Source: Hyphomicrobiales bacterium
GTDB lineage: Bacteria; Pseudomonadota; Alphaproteobacteria; Rhizobiales; Aestuariivirgaceae
Assembly (NCBI GenBank): GCA_025359045.1
Contig: JANYHN010000032.1
Span: forward strand, 1 to 64,000
Length of the DNA: 64,000 nucleotides
Direction: 5' to 3'
Part shown: positions 1-9,075 of the stretch, one piece after another
Layout: each line of letters begins with the position of its first letter
How positions within the stretch are numbered: position 1 is the stretch's first letter
The notes under the pieces: generated by a model
The model's database searches: none
Seen by the model: the letters and a program-made list of their open reading frames with translations, nothing else
What the model was told of the DNA's origin: nothing
Made by a program: the position numbers and the translations under genes

Positions 1-412
1 CCTCTTTGTTGGCCGCTTTTGCCGCAACAACCGAGTCGACGATGCTCTCCAAATTTTCTTCATTGGTGCAGCCTAACGCCACCCGCACATGATAGTCCCA
101 AGACTTCGCAACAAAACAAATCGCCTGTGATTTAGCCTGTAACAAAGTTTGCAATCCCGGATCATTCGAAACCGAACGCCCTGCCCGCTAGGTCATACCA
201 AACGCGGTAAAAATGGCTTTGGTGTTGCGCTCTTTGGCGAAGAGTTCATTGTCGGTGGGGTTACCACCGGGATACCCACCCTCAATGTAATCCACGCCCA
301 GTTTATCTAGCATGTCCATAATCACGAGCTTATCGTCCAGCGAAAACGTAACGCCCGGCGTCTGCTGGCCATCGCGCAGTGTCGTGTCGAAAAGCGAAAG
401 GCGGGTTTTCAT
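1..412 (-). pseudogene. cimA: citramalate synthase, interrupted by amber codon (partial)
   Basis: This is the amino-terminal part of an (R)-citramalate synthase, a LeuA-like enzyme that condenses pyruvate and acetyl-CoA toward isoleucine. The N-terminal metal-binding signature [13 protein letters not shown] and the EGGYPG motif are intact. Codon 75 (plus-strand positions 188-190) is TAG, where the family normally has the Lys of GMTKR. The same frame then continues without another stop to the window edge with family-like sequence (RAGRSVSNDPGLQ, later YHVRVALGCTNEEN). One base change at position 190 (AAG to TAG) explains the break. I chose the ATG at 412 because it overlaps the cysS stop as ATGA; an upstream in-frame ATG at 427 is less likely. 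Either the gene is a recent pseudogene or this is a sequence error. TAG is an ordinary stop codon for other genes here, so recoding is unlikely. Confidence 0.85.
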
Positions 413-2124
413 CGCTTCACTTCCCAAGTCGTCGTGCCATCCTTGTTATCCTTGATCGCAACCCCCATCGCATCCAACTCATCCCGAATGCGATCAGATT
501 CTTTCCAGTTTTTGGTATGGCGGGCGACGAGGCGGTCTTCGATCAACCGTTCTATCTTGCCTTTTGTTGGGTCCGAACCATGAAACGTTATTTTATCCGG
601 TGATACAACTTGAATTAGCTTGGACTGAAACCATTTTTCTCTCTCGTTTGACATTTGAACGTCATTGTTAGATTTGAAAACACGCCAATCTCGAAAATTG
701 ATACTTGCATTATCCACAAGTACTTCGGCCATTTGGGAGAGGGAAAATGATCCAGTAAGATACGGAAGCTGGCCGAGTGTGACCAATCCTAAGAAACGCA
801 CATCATGGACAAGTGCTACTCTTTCTTCATCGCTCAAATTTGAAATTTTTGATATCGATTGTTTGATCAAATTCATCGCAAGAGCCGTATTCAAATCGTC
901 TGACAGATTGGAAATCAATTCAGCGGAAGGAATTGCAACATGGTTCCAAGCCTTGTCAAATGCAGAATCAAATTTGAAATCACGTTTTTGCGTATTACCT
1001 GCAAACATTTGAACGTTGGCTTTAGCAACGGTCAGTCTATCTGGACTCCAATCTATCGGCTGCTGATAGTGAGTCCCCAACATTTCAAACCTTATCGCCG
1101 CACCACTCCAAGGCTCACCTCTCCAACCACGCATCAACTCAGCAATCGTCACAAAATTCCCCAAGCTCTTAGACATCTTATGTCCTTCAACTTGCAGGAA
1201 CTCATTATGCATCCACACATTAGCCATCACGTCTGAACCATGGGCGCATCTTGATTGGGCGATTTCGTTTTCGTGGTGTGGGAAGATTAAATCTAGGCCG
1301 CCGCCGTGGATGTCGAAGACTTCGCCCAAATGAGCCTTGCTCATAACGCTGCATTCGATGTGCCAACCGGGGCGACCGTGGACTGTTACTTTTTTTGAGT
1401 TCAGATTAAGTTCTCTCATATTGGTTTCTGAAAGTTCAAGTTCTGCCTCATAACCTGCATTCGTCTTTGGTTGAAACTCACCCTGCCATCCGGGCTCTTT
1501 ACTTCCAGATTCCTTCCAGAGAACAAAGTCTGCTGGATTTTTTTTATGTGCTTCCACAGCAATACGGGCACCTGCTCGCTGTTCATCCAAACTTCGATTG
1601 GAGAGCTTTCCATACTCACCCTTCATAGAGTCAACACTAAATAAAACTTCGCGACCCTCGGAACCCCTAGCCAAGTAGGCATGATCTTTTTGAAGCAAGA
1701 CGTTAATCATCTCCACCATCTCAAAGATGTGTTTAGTGGCGCGGGGCTGAAAAGTTGGTTCAAGGCAACCTAAGGCTTCTGCATCAGAAAAAAATTGGTT
1801 AGCTGTTTTTTCCGTAACGGCGCCAATGGCGTCGTTCAAAGACATTGAACCTTCATCAATTTGCTTTTGAAAATCGCGCAAGGCCCGTGCGTTGATCTTA
1901 TCATCCACATCAGTAATGTTGCGCACATATTTCACATGTTCCGCCCCATAAAGATGGCGCAGCAGGCGGAAGAGCACGTCAAACACAATCACAGGCCGCG
2001 CATTTCCGATATGGGCGAAATCATAGACCGTGGGGCCGCAAACATACATGCGCACATTTTTCGGATCGATGGGGGTGAAATCCTCCTTCGTTCTCGTCAG
2101 CGTGTTGTAAAGGCGAAAAGTCAT
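409..2124 (-). CDS. cysS: cysteine--tRNA ligase
   Basis: Charges tRNA-Cys with cysteine in the cytoplasm. The class I signatures are clear: HIGN at residues 38-41 and KMSKS at 316-320. Zinc-ligand candidates are Cys29, Cys258 and the HHENE segment around 283-287. At 571 residues it is longer than the usual 460-510 of the family. The extra length appears as about 35 residues (about 215-249) between the EPGW and GRPGWHIEC motifs, and roughly 50 residues before the C-terminal anticodon-recognition helices. Both stretches are more AT-rich than the surrounding gene. The frame is open throughout, so I treat it as functional. AGGA lies seven bases before the ATG. Its stop overlaps the cimA start by 4 bp, so the two are translationally coupled. 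Confidence 0.95.
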   Translation of the reverse strand: MTFRLYNTLTRTKEDFTPIDPKNVRMYVCGPTVYDFAHIGNARPVIVFDVLFRLLRHLYGAEHVKYVRNITDVDDKINARALRDFQKQIDEGSMSLNDAIGAVTEKTANQFFSDAEALGCLEPTFQPRATKHIFEMVEMINVLLQKDHAYLARGSEGREVLFSVDSMKGEYGKLSNRSLDEQRAGARIAVEAHKKNPADFVLWKESGSKEPGWQGEFQPKTNAGYEAELELSETNMRELNLNSKKVTVHGRPGWHIECSVMSKAHLGEVFDIHGGGLDLIFPHHENEIAQSRCAHGSDVMANVWMHNEFLQVEGHKMSKSLGNFVTIAELMRGWRGEPWSGAAIRFEMLGTHYQQPIDWSPDRLTVAKANVQMFAGNTQKRDFKFDSAFDKAWNHVAIPSAELISNLSDDLNTALAMNLIKQSISKISNLSDEERVALVHDVRFLGLVTLGQLPYLTGSFSLSQMAEVLVDNASINFRDWRVFKSNNDVQMSNEREKWFQSKLIQVVSPDKITFHGSDPTKGKIERLIEDRLVARHTKNWKESDRIRDELDAMGVAIKDNKDGTTTWEVKR

Positions 2125-2364
2125 GGTTCTTCCTCGGCTGGGTGCTGCCCGGGAAACGCTATTCAGATTTTGAGTAAGCGGCGCCCAGCCAGCGATATGT
2201 CGCTAGATGCAAATAATAATGCTGCAAATGGCAGCGGTTGGGCGGGCGGTATTCATATTTGTAAAATGCTTGAATAATGCTGCTTCGTCAAGGGTGACCC
2301 GAAACAGGGTTGCCATGCCGTTTACGACATGGCCCATCCCCGAGCTGGCTGATAGATTGGTCAC

Positions 2365-3261
2365 ATGAATCAACAACAGCACCGCTTTGGCCTTTTGATC
2401 TGCTGCATGGCCCCTTTGGCGTGGTCGCTTTCTGGACTTTTTACGCGGGCAATTTCGACTGATCTCATGGCGCTCTTGTTTTGGCGCGGGCTGTTTTCCG
2501 GGACGGCGGTGTTTATCGCTTTTCTAATTATGGAGCGCGGCCAAGCTTGGAACGCGCTGAAAAAACTACGCTGGCCTGCATTGACCGTAGCGGTTTTGTC
2601 TGCTGCGGGCATGATCACTGGCATTGGATCGTTGCGCTATGGGTCAGTGGCTGATGCCATGGTGATTTATGCAACAGTTCCTTTCATCACGGCGGGCCTT
2701 GCCTATGTGACCATTGGCGAAATGCCATCGCGCTCCACGATGATTGCATCGGTGGTCGCTCTGGCTGGTGTGCTGATCATGCTGGTTGGTTCGGGCTTTG
2801 GTGGCGGCACCATGTTTGGCAAATTGCTGGCTTTTTCAATGACATGTTGCATGGCCAGTTTTTCGGTTTTGCTGCGGCGAAACCGCGATGTGCCTATGCT
2901 TCCCGCCATGGCGGCCTCCGCCTTTTTGGCCGCATTCTTTTGCTTCTGGTTCGCAGATTCGTTGAATGTATCGGCGCAAGATATTGTGTTGATTGGATTA
3001 TTCGGCGTTGCACAAAATGCTGCGGGTTTGGTATTCTATACTTTGGGCTCGCGGCTTATCCCCGCTGCGGAGGCCACACTGATTGCAGCACTTGAAGTTC
3101 CACTCACCCCTTTATGGGTTTGGTTGTTCATGGCCGAAGTTCCCGAGGGCCCCACCTTGCTGGGCGGGGCCGTGGTTTTGGTAGCATTGTTCGGGCATAT
3201 TTATAACGAATTGCGCGGGCGAACGAAATCGGAGCCGGAGGGTTTTGAGAGTGGGGTTTAG
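2365..3261 (+). CDS. EamA/DMT family transporter
   Basis: A 298-residue inner-membrane protein with about ten hydrophobic segments and two EamA-type repeats; the first starts near residue 10 (PLAWSLSGLFTR). Members of the drug/metabolite transporter family export amino acids, nucleosides or other small metabolites. The substrate cannot be read from the sequence. It stands alone, divergent from cysS across about 240 bases in which I see no further gene. Its stop shares a 4-bp overlap with the stop of the convergent glutathione transferase gene. Confidence 0.85.
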   Translation: MNQQQHRFGLLICCMAPLAWSLSGLFTRAISTDLMALLFWRGLFSGTAVFIAFLIMERGQAWNALKKLRWPALTVAVLSAAGMITGIGSLRYGSVADAMVIYATVPFITAGLAYVTIGEMPSRSTMIASVVALAGVLIMLVGSGFGGGTMFGKLLAFSMTCCMASFSVLLRRNRDVPMLPAMAASAFLAAFFCFWFADSLNVSAQDIVLIGLFGVAQNAAGLVFYTLGSRLIPAAEATLIAALEVPLTPLWVWLFMAEVPEGPTLLGGAVVLVALFGHIYNELRGRTKSEPEGFESGV

Positions 3262-3938
3262 GGCCTTGCCGTTTGATTGAACAACACCTTCTTTTCTTCG
3301 TCGGTCATTGGCCTTGGTGGTGAGCCTTTGGCATATGCAGCGACCACAGCAGGACGCGCCTTGATTGCGTTAAACCAGCGATGCAGATGAGGGAAGTCTT
3401 CCAGTTTCTGCTTATGGTTTTCGTAAGGCACGATCCACGGATAGCTGGCCATATCGGCAATTGAATATTCGCCCGCGATGAACTCACGGTCTGCAAGCCG
3501 CTTGTTCAATACGCCGTAAAGGCGGTTGGTTTCTTTGGTATAGCGCTCAATGGCATAAGGCACTTTTTCTGGGGCATAGACATTGAAATGTCCATTCTGA
3601 CCAGCCATTGGGCCAAGACCGCCCATTTGCCAGAACAACCATTCCACAGCCTGCATGCGCGCGCGCATGTCTGTTGGAATGAATTTTTGATATTTATTGG
3701 CAAGATAGAATAGAATTGCGCCGCTTTCGAACACACTTATGGGAGCACCGCCATCTGGTGGATCGTGATCGACTATAGCGGGCATTCGGTTATTTGGAGC
3801 AATCGCCAGGAATTCTGGTTTGAACTGCTCACCTTTGCCAATATCCACTTTGTGAATGGTGTAGGGTACGCCAGCTTCTTCAAGAAAAATTGTAATCTTA
3901 TGTCCGTTTGGCGTGGGCCAATAGTGAAGGTCGATCAT
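3258..3938 (-). CDS. glutathione S-transferase, YfcG/Nu-like
   Basis: A cytosolic glutathione transferase of 226 residues. The N-terminal thioredoxin-like domain carries WPTPNGHKITIFLEEAG, typical of the YfcG/YghU (Nu) group, whose active site uses a Thr/Asn pair instead of Tyr or Ser. The cis-Pro segment NRMPAIVD and the ES motif for the glutathione gamma-glutamyl group (FESGAIL) follow. The C-terminal all-helical domain includes the capping-box region SIADMASYPW. Nu-class enzymes often show disulfide reductase or peroxidase activity; the specific role here is unknown. It lies 57 bases behind ribH on the same strand and may be read with the riboflavin operon. AAAGG lies about ten bases before the ATG. 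Confidence 0.88.
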   Translation of the reverse strand: MIDLHYWPTPNGHKITIFLEEAGVPYTIHKVDIGKGEQFKPEFLAIAPNNRMPAIVDHDPPDGGAPISVFESGAILFYLANKYQKFIPTDMRARMQAVEWLFWQMGGLGPMAGQNGHFNVYAPEKVPYAIERYTKETNRLYGVLNKRLADREFIAGEYSIADMASYPWIVPYENHKQKLEDFPHLHRWFNAIKARPAVVAAYAKGSPPRPMTDEEKKVLFNQTARP

Positions 3939-3995
3939 CTAGGTAGCCTTTGTGTAATTGTTTGGATTACAGATATAGGGTTTCTGAAAAAGGTT

Positions 3996-4445
3996 TCAAG
4001 CCGCTTTAATTGCGGCCATTGTTTCCAAGGTTTCGACACATGCGGCGGCGGCTTCACGGCCCTTATTATGTGCATCATCCCGGCTGCGGGCGATGGCTTG
4101 TTCATCGGTGTAAGTGGTAATGATGCCAAATGTGATCGGCATTTCCATTTTGAGCGTTGTTTGCATCAAGCCATAAGTGGCACCCAAACTGATGAATTCA
4201 AAATGTGCGGTGTCGCCTTTGATGACACAGCCCAAGCAAACAACACCGTCATATTGTTTGGATTTGGCCAAGGTTTGCGCGATGAGCGGAATTTCAAATG
4301 CGCCAGGTGCTGAATAAATGTCACCCTCTGCCACTTTGATGCCCTGCTCTGCGAGATAAGCTAATGCGCCCCGCTTGAGGCCTGTAGTGACTGGCTCGTT
4401 GAAACGGCTCACCACAATGGCGATGCGGAAATTTGATTTTGGCAT
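3996..4445 (-). CDS. ribH: 6,7-dimethyl-8-ribityllumazine synthase
   Basis: Penultimate step of riboflavin synthesis: joins 5-amino-6-ribitylaminouracil and 3,4-dihydroxybutanone-4-phosphate. Its 149 residues match the family. Visible motifs are VVSRFNEPVT (substrate loop), PGAFEIPL, the GCVIKGDTAHFEF block and TFGIITTYT. It starts one base after the ribBA stop, so it is the last rib gene of the operon. The usual alphaproteobacterial neighbour nusB does not follow; a GST gene does. Confidence 0.97.
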   Translation of the reverse strand: MPKSNFRIAIVVSRFNEPVTTGLKRGALAYLAEQGIKVAEGDIYSAPGAFEIPLIAQTLAKSKQYDGVVCLGCVIKGDTAHFEFISLGATYGLMQTTLKMEMPITFGIITTYTDEQAIARSRDDAHNKGREAAAACVETLETMAAIKAA

Positions 4446-4446
4446 T

Positions 4447-5655
4447 TTAGTTTCTCACTTTCAGTTCGAATGAATGGCCGAGCTTATCGCGTTTGGTGGC
4501 CAGATAATTTGCATTAAAGGGATTGGCTTCTATCACCAGCGGACGTTGCTCAACAACATTGAGGCCCAGCTCTTGAAGGGCGTGGGTTTTATCGGGATTG
4601 TTGGTGAGCAGTGTGAGTTCAGATACGCCGAGCGCTTTCAACATATGTGCTGCTGCCGCATAATCGCGTGTATCATTGGCAAAGCCCAAGGCGGTGTTGG
4701 CTTCTACCGTGTCGTGGCCACGGTCTTGCAAAGCATAGGCTTTGATTTTGTTGGCAAGGCCAATGCCGCGGCCTTCTTGATTGCGCATGTAAAGCAGAAT
4801 GCCACCTTCGCTTTCTGAAATCATGCGAATAGCGGTTTGCAATTGTGGGCCGCAATCGCAGCGCAGCGAACCCAGCGCCTCGCCTGTGAGGCATTCAGAA
4901 TGCACACGCACCAACGGGATTTTGGGCAGTGGATATTTGACGATGGCCAGATGCTCAGTACCATCGATGCGGCTGCGGAAGGCGTGAATTTTAAGCGGCT
5001 CATCCGCAAAAGCCGTGGGGAGTTCGGATGTAGCCACTTCATCAATCAGCACTTCGGTTTGCAAGCGGTGATTGATGAGTTCGGCAATTGAGAGGATAGG
5101 CAGATTGTGAGTTTTTGCGAAAACTTCAAGTGCAGGTCGTCTCGACATTTCACCATCATCGCCCATGATTTCGCAGATCACACCAGCCGGTTGGAGGCCC
5201 GCGAGTGTCATCAAATCAACCGCACCTTCCGTATGACCAGCGCGCTTCAACACCCCGCCTTCAGCAGCGCGGAGTGGAAACACATGGCCCGGTGATACGA
5301 TATCTTCAGATTTGGTGTTAGGATTGATTGCCGTGGCAATCGTGTGGGCGCGATCAAAAGCTGAGATACCGGTTGTGATGCCGTCTCGGGCTTCGATTGA
5401 AATGGTGAAAGCGGTTGAACGACGTGCACGATTAACCGGGGCCATTGGCGGCAGGTTGAATTTATCAAGCTGTGCTGCCGTCATCGGCAAACAAATGAGA
5501 CCACGGCCAAAACGAGCCATGAAGTTGACGGCTTCGGGCGTGGCAAATTCTGCCGCCATGACCAGATCGCCTTCGTTTTCGCGGTCCTCATCATCGGTTA
5601 GGATGATCATTCCGCCCCTGCGCAGTTGCTCTAAAGTTTTTGATAAGGCTGACAT
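4447..5655 (-). CDS. ribBA: bifunctional DHBP synthase / GTP cyclohydrolase II
   Basis: The N-terminal half (about 1-200) is 3,4-dihydroxy-2-butanone-4-phosphate synthase, with the acidic loop DDEDRENEGD and the HTEGAVDL motif. The C-terminal half is GTP cyclohydrolase II, with the zinc cysteines in SECLTGEALGSLRCDCG and the QEGRGIGL motif. The two halves supply the two branches of riboflavin synthesis. The 3' end retains the Arg- and Tyr-containing GTPCH II segments (RDYAAAA, LLTNNPDK), so the second domain looks active and is not one of the degenerate RibBX forms. The start at 5655 has GGAGAG just upstream and lies inside the end of ribE (25-base overlap). Confidence 0.96.
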   Translation of the reverse strand: MSALSKTLEQLRRGGMIILTDDEDRENEGDLVMAAEFATPEAVNFMARFGRGLICLPMTAAQLDKFNLPPMAPVNRARRSTAFTISIEARDGITTGISAFDRAHTIATAINPNTKSEDIVSPGHVFPLRAAEGGVLKRAGHTEGAVDLMTLAGLQPAGVICEIMGDDGEMSRRPALEVFAKTHNLPILSIAELINHRLQTEVLIDEVATSELPTAFADEPLKIHAFRSRIDGTEHLAIVKYPLPKIPLVRVHSECLTGEALGSLRCDCGPQLQTAIRMISESEGGILLYMRNQEGRGIGLANKIKAYALQDRGHDTVEANTALGFANDTRDYAAAAHMLKALGVSELTLLTNNPDKTHALQELGLNVVEQRPLVIEANPFNANYLATKRDKLGHSFELKVRN

Positions 5656-6242
5656 AGTCTCTCCACATATTTTGCCATTACATCAACTTCGACATTGATG
5701 GCGTCACCGACTTTCGCGGCATAAAGATTGGTGTGTTCCCAGGTGTGAGGGATGATGGTGACGGCGACTTGGGTGTCACCATTTTTCAATTCATTCAGGC
5801 CGTTGATGGTGAGGCTGATGCCATTGAGGCAGATCGAACCTTTTTCCACACAGTATCTTGAAAGATTTTGAGGAAGATCGAAGGTCAACCGAAATGCGCC
5901 ATCTTCGGGAATGATTGATGCGAGCATAGCTTTGCCATCGACATGACCTTGCACCATGTGGCCCGAAAGGCGCGTGTTTAAGCTTACAGCGCGTTCGAGA
6001 TTAACTTGGCTGCTGGTTATGATTTGGTCGAGGTTGGTTCGCGCCAGTGTTTCAGCGCTGGCGAAAAAATCGGCTGCGCCATCTTTGTCGAATTTTGTCA
6101 CGGTGAGGCACACGCCATTCACAGCAATGCTTTCGCCGAGGCTGAGGTCATTCAAGCCAGTTGCCACTGTGCATTGCAGCGCTCCGTTTTCGCGTGATGC
6201 ATTTGTTACTTTAGCAACGCGTTCAATAATTCCGGAAAACAT
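5631..6242 (-). CDS. ribE: riboflavin synthase, alpha subunit type
   Basis: Final step: dismutation of two 6,7-dimethyl-8-ribityllumazine molecules to riboflavin. The 203 residues form two lumazine-binding barrels. The first begins MFSGIIERVAKV and holds NGVCLTV; the second has GHMVQGHVDG and the matching NGISLTI. It overlaps ribD upstream by 20 bases and ribBA downstream by 25 bases, which indicates strong translational coupling in the operon. Confidence 0.96.
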   Translation of the reverse strand: MFSGIIERVAKVTNASRENGALQCTVATGLNDLSLGESIAVNGVCLTVTKFDKDGAADFFASAETLARTNLDQIITSSQVNLERAVSLNTRLSGHMVQGHVDGKAMLASIIPEDGAFRLTFDLPQNLSRYCVEKGSICLNGISLTINGLNELKNGDTQVAVTIIPHTWEHTNLYAAKVGDAINVEVDVMAKYVERLCQPYQKL

Positions 6243-7212
6243 GGGGTTCCTTGTTTTGAATGAATTGGATTTGGTCGGGGTCGCCCTTAGTGATCAGCAC
6301 ATGTTCATCCCAAAGATTGCTTTCTAAGAATGATTGCGTGAGCAACGGGCCAGCTTCGACGAGCACTTCAATTGTGCCCTGCTCTGCCAAATGTTTCAGC
6401 GCTTGCAATAGATCATCAGCAAATAAAATCTTGAAACCGCGCGTGATCGCCGCGTCGAGATAGGATTGTGGAATGTGACGCGTACGATCGAATAAAACGA
6501 GATGGCGCTTTTTGTCTGAAAAGTCTTCAACCAACCGAACAGTGAAATGCGGGTCATCGGCCAACACGGTTCCAGAGCCAGTGATGATTGCATCGGCACG
6601 GCGGCGCAGTTGGTGGGCGAGGATTAAGGATGATTTCGAGGTGAAAGTCTTTTGGCCTGCGGGCGGGATCATGCTGCCTTGGGCATCGACGGCTTGTTTG
6701 ATTGTCACCCACGGCAGACCATGAAGGGTGCGTTTGGTGAAAGGTGCTATCAAGCGCTGCAAATCTGATTTCAGTTTTGGTGCATCGGTTTTATTCAAGA
6801 ACTGCACATTCAAACCAGCTTGACGCAAACGATCAGCGCCACCGCCTGCAACGTGTGGATTGGGGTCAGCCATGCCGATCCACACATTCTTTGCAGAGGT
6901 TGAGAGTATAGCTTCGGTGCAAGGCCCGGTGCGGCCCGTGTGGTTGCAGGGTTCGAGCGTTACAACGACCGTGTGAATGCGTTTTTGTTCATCACAGTTT
7001 TTTATGGCCAAGGCTTCAGCGTGAAGTGTTCCAGCTTTTTGGTGAGCTGCCACGGAAAGCACGGTGCCATCTTTATCAAGCAACACGCAGCCGACTGGAG
7101 GATTAGGCGCGGTGGCTCCCTCATACTTCTGGGCCTCAGATAAGGCAAGTTTCATGGCTGGCAAAATACTTGCCGCCGATACCAAACTTGCTTTCTCTTT
7201 TGTAAGCTCCAT
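6223..7212 (-). CDS. ribD: diaminohydroxyphosphoribosylaminopyrimidine deaminase / reductase
   Basis: Bifunctional second and third steps of riboflavin synthesis. The N-terminal cytidine-deaminase-like domain has the zinc and catalytic motifs HAEALA and PCNHTGRTGPC. The C-terminal reductase domain has the NADPH-binding region around GSGTVLADDP, preceded by LRRRADAIITG, and a typical VEAGPLL near the end. It is the first gene of the operon behind the FMN riboswitch. The ATG at 7212 has only a weak ribosome-binding site, which fits a start controlled by the riboswitch. nrdR, which often precedes ribD in alphaproteobacteria, is absent. Confidence 0.95.
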   Translation of the reverse strand: MELTKEKASLVSAASILPAMKLALSEAQKYEGATAPNPPVGCVLLDKDGTVLSVAAHQKAGTLHAEALAIKNCDEQKRIHTVVVTLEPCNHTGRTGPCTEAILSTSAKNVWIGMADPNPHVAGGGADRLRQAGLNVQFLNKTDAPKLKSDLQRLIAPFTKRTLHGLPWVTIKQAVDAQGSMIPPAGQKTFTSKSSLILAHQLRRRADAIITGSGTVLADDPHFTVRLVEDFSDKKRHLVLFDRTRHIPQSYLDAAITRGFKILFADDLLQALKHLAEQGTIEVLVEAGPLLTQSFLESNLWDEHVLITKGDPDQIQFIQNKEPHVFRNY

Positions 7213-7312
7213 GCCATCGTCTCGTCAAAACTCTGACGTCAACAGGGCAAATGACACCACGCGTCCCCCGCTTTCCAAAGAAAAGCAGATTCCGCGCGTT
7301 ATCATTGTTCTC

Positions 7313-7460
7313 TTTCATCCGGACTATACCGTCGGCCTCGGAGTTTAACCGAGTCTGCTGACCTTATGCGAAACTAACGTTTCACTTAAGCGCTCGCGGG
7401 CTGATGAAGTTTCCTTCAAACACCGCCGGTGGGGAATTGCACCCCGCCCTGAGAACGTAT
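7313..7460 (-). promoter_or_regulatory. FMN riboswitch (RFN element)
   Basis: Read on the minus strand, the leader contains the conserved blocks of the FMN aptamer in order: CAGGGCGGGGTG, ATTCCCCACCGGCGGT, AGCCCGCGAGCG, GGTCAGCAGACTCGG and ATAGTCCGGATGA. The variable stems between them pair (for example GAAGGAAACTTC and the CTCGGTTAAACTCCGAG hairpin). It lies about 100 bases before ribD and should turn the operon down when FMN is plentiful. The following 100 bases form the expression platform. I see no clear U-tract terminator, so control at translation start is more likely than premature termination; that is an inference. Confidence 0.96.
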
Positions 7461-7469
7461 TCTGTAACT

Positions 7470-7498
7470 TATATAGTCATCATTTTCCGGAACCGCAA
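7470..7498 (-). promoter_or_regulatory. probable promoter of the rib operon
   Basis: On the minus strand a -35 candidate TTGCGG (7498-7493) and a -10 candidate TATATA (7475-7470) are separated by exactly 17 bases. Transcription would begin near 7463, directly before the first aptamer helix. The position relative to the riboswitch is the main support; the match to consensus is moderate. Confidence 0.6.
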
Positions 7499-7518
7499 GT
7501 CAGCCCCAAAATTTGAAA

Positions 7519-8919
7519 TTATTCCGCAGCTTCAGCTGCCTCTTCATCCACCCAAGTTTTAGGACGCGAGGCCATTTCTTTTTTCAGCTCATCAGCCACA
7601 AGGAATGAAAGTTCCAAGGCTTGAGCTGCGTTGAGGCGTGGGTCGCAGAAAGTGTGGTAACGATCATTCAGATCCTCATCACGAAGGGCACGAAGGCCGC
7701 CTGTGCATTCGGTCACGTCCTTACCAGTCATTTCAACGTGAACACCACCTGCGTGGGTGCCTTCAGCTTGGTGCACGCCCATGAAGCGGCGCACTTCAGT
7801 CATGATCGCTTCGAAAGGACGTGTCTTGTAACCTGATGTCGCTTTGATCGTATTGCCATGCATCGGGTCGCAAGACCACACAACCACCCTGCCCTCACGC
7901 TTCACGGCGCGGATCAGATCAGGAAGATGCTTTTCAACTTTGTCTGCGCCGAAGCGGGCAATCAATGTGAGGCGACCTGGTTCGTTTTCAGGATTCAAAA
8001 CGTCGATCAGTTTGATCAATTCATCTGGCTTCAATGTTGGGCCGCATTTTAAACCGATGGGGTTTTTTATACCGCGTGCGAACTCAATATGGGCGTGATC
8101 GAGCTGACGTGTCCGATCACCTACCCAAATCATATGGCCCGATGTTGCATAATAATCGCCGCTGGTGGAATCAATGCGCGTCATCGCCTGTTCATAGCCA
8201 AGCAGCAAAGCTTCATGGCTGGTAAAGAAATCTGTGGTGCGCATTTGCGGTGCGGTTTCAGCTGTGATGCCGCAAGCCCGCATAAAACCAAGGGTCTCGG
8301 TTATCCGGTCAGCCACTGCTTGATATTGTTCAGAAGCAGGTGAATCCTTCAGATTGCCTAAAGTCCATTTATGCACATGCTCAAGATTGGCATAACCACC
8401 TTGTGCGAAAGCCCGCAGCAAATTGAGCGTTGCCGCAGATTGGCGATAGGCCATGATCTGGCGTTCAGGATCTGGCCTGCGGCCCTCGACTGTGGCTTCC
8501 GCGTCATTGACAATGTCGCCCCGGTAAATTGGATATTCCACACCATCAATGGTTTCTGTCGGCGTGGAACGCGGCTTGGCGAATTGGCCAGCAATGCGGC
8601 CCACTTTCACAATCGGCTGGCCGCCCGCGAATGTGAGAACAACCGACATTTGCAAGAACACGCGGAAAAAATCGCGGATATTATCAGCAGAATGCTCAGC
8701 AAAGCTTTCTGCGCAATCGCCACCTTGAAGCAAAAAGCCCTTGCCTGCCGCAACATTTGCCAGCTTGCGCTTTAATTTTCGGGCTTCACCTGCAAAAACC
8801 AGCGGCGGAAATCCGGCCAAGCGGGCTTCCACGGTTTTAAGTTTTTCTAGGTCTGTATATTCCGGCATCTGCATCACCGGGAATTTCCGCCAACTGTCAG
8901 GTGCCCAAGTCGCGCTCAT
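7519..8919 (-). CDS. aroG: class II 3-deoxy-7-phosphoheptulonate (DAHP) synthase
   Basis: First step of the shikimate pathway: condenses phosphoenolpyruvate and erythrose-4-phosphate. This is the plant/actinobacterial-type class II enzyme of about 460 residues. Recognisable blocks are [25 protein letters not shown], the substrate/metal regions [10 protein letters not shown] and [10 protein letters not shown], and the C-terminal [16 protein letters not shown] lies eight bases before the ATG. A hairpin-forming leader precedes it (see the repeat at 8939-8964). It is monocistronic between the riboswitch region and a divergent small gene. The symbol aroG follows usage for class II enzymes; the numbering of DAHP synthases differs between species. 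Confidence 0.95.
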   Translation of the reverse strand: MSATWAPDSWRKFPVMQMPEYTDLEKLKTVEARLAGFPPLVFAGEARKLKRKLANVAAGKGFLLQGGDCAESFAEHSADNIRDFFRVFLQMSVVLTFAGGQPIVKVGRIAGQFAKPRSTPTETIDGVEYPIYRGDIVNDAEATVEGRRPDPERQIMAYRQSAATLNLLRAFAQGGYANLEHVHKWTLGNLKDSPASEQYQAVADRITETLGFMRACGITAETAPQMRTTDFFTSHEALLLGYEQAMTRIDSTSGDYYATSGHMIWVGDRTRQLDHAHIEFARGIKNPIGLKCGPTLKPDELIKLIDVLNPENEPGRLTLIARFGADKVEKHLPDLIRAVKREGRVVVWSCDPMHGNTIKATSGYKTRPFEAIMTEVRRFMGVHQAEGTHAGGVHVEMTGKDVTECTGGLRALRDEDLNDRYHTFCDPRLNAAQALELSFLVADELKKEMASRPKTWVDEEAAEAAE

Positions 8920-8938
8920 TGCATTAACTCCAATAACA

Positions 8939-8964
8939 AAATAGCCCCTCGATATAGGCTATTT
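8939..8964 (-). promoter_or_regulatory. inverted repeat in the DAHP synthase leader
   Basis: Eight-base perfect arms AAATAGCC (8939-8946) and GGCTATTT (8957-8964) flank ten bases, about 20 bases upstream of the DAHP synthase ATG. On the minus strand the hairpin is followed by TTTTGTT, so it could be a weak terminator/attenuator, a structure close to the ribosome-binding site, or a dyad for a repressor. I cannot decide between these from one sequence. Confidence 0.45.
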
Positions 8965-9075
8965 ATCTCCTATTATCCAGCACTCAGGTTTGACGCAATG
9001 AAAATTGCGACGATCTGTTAACCTATTGACAATATAAGGCCGAGATACGGGCCGATGAGACGTGTAGAGGATAGA

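Noticed and set aside
1-412. Amber codon in cimA as pyrrolysine or recoded stop
   Set aside because: TAG ends several other genes in the window, the family residue at the site is Lys, and no pyrrolysine genes are seen. A simple nonsense change or sequence error is simpler.
2125-2364. T-box or other riboswitch between cysS and the EamA gene
   Set aside because: No conserved T-box elements seen, and T-boxes are not expected in this group.
8994-9009. CGCAAT-GAAA-ATTGCG hairpin as terminator
   Set aside because: Six-base stem without a T-run on either strand and located upstream of both flanking genes.
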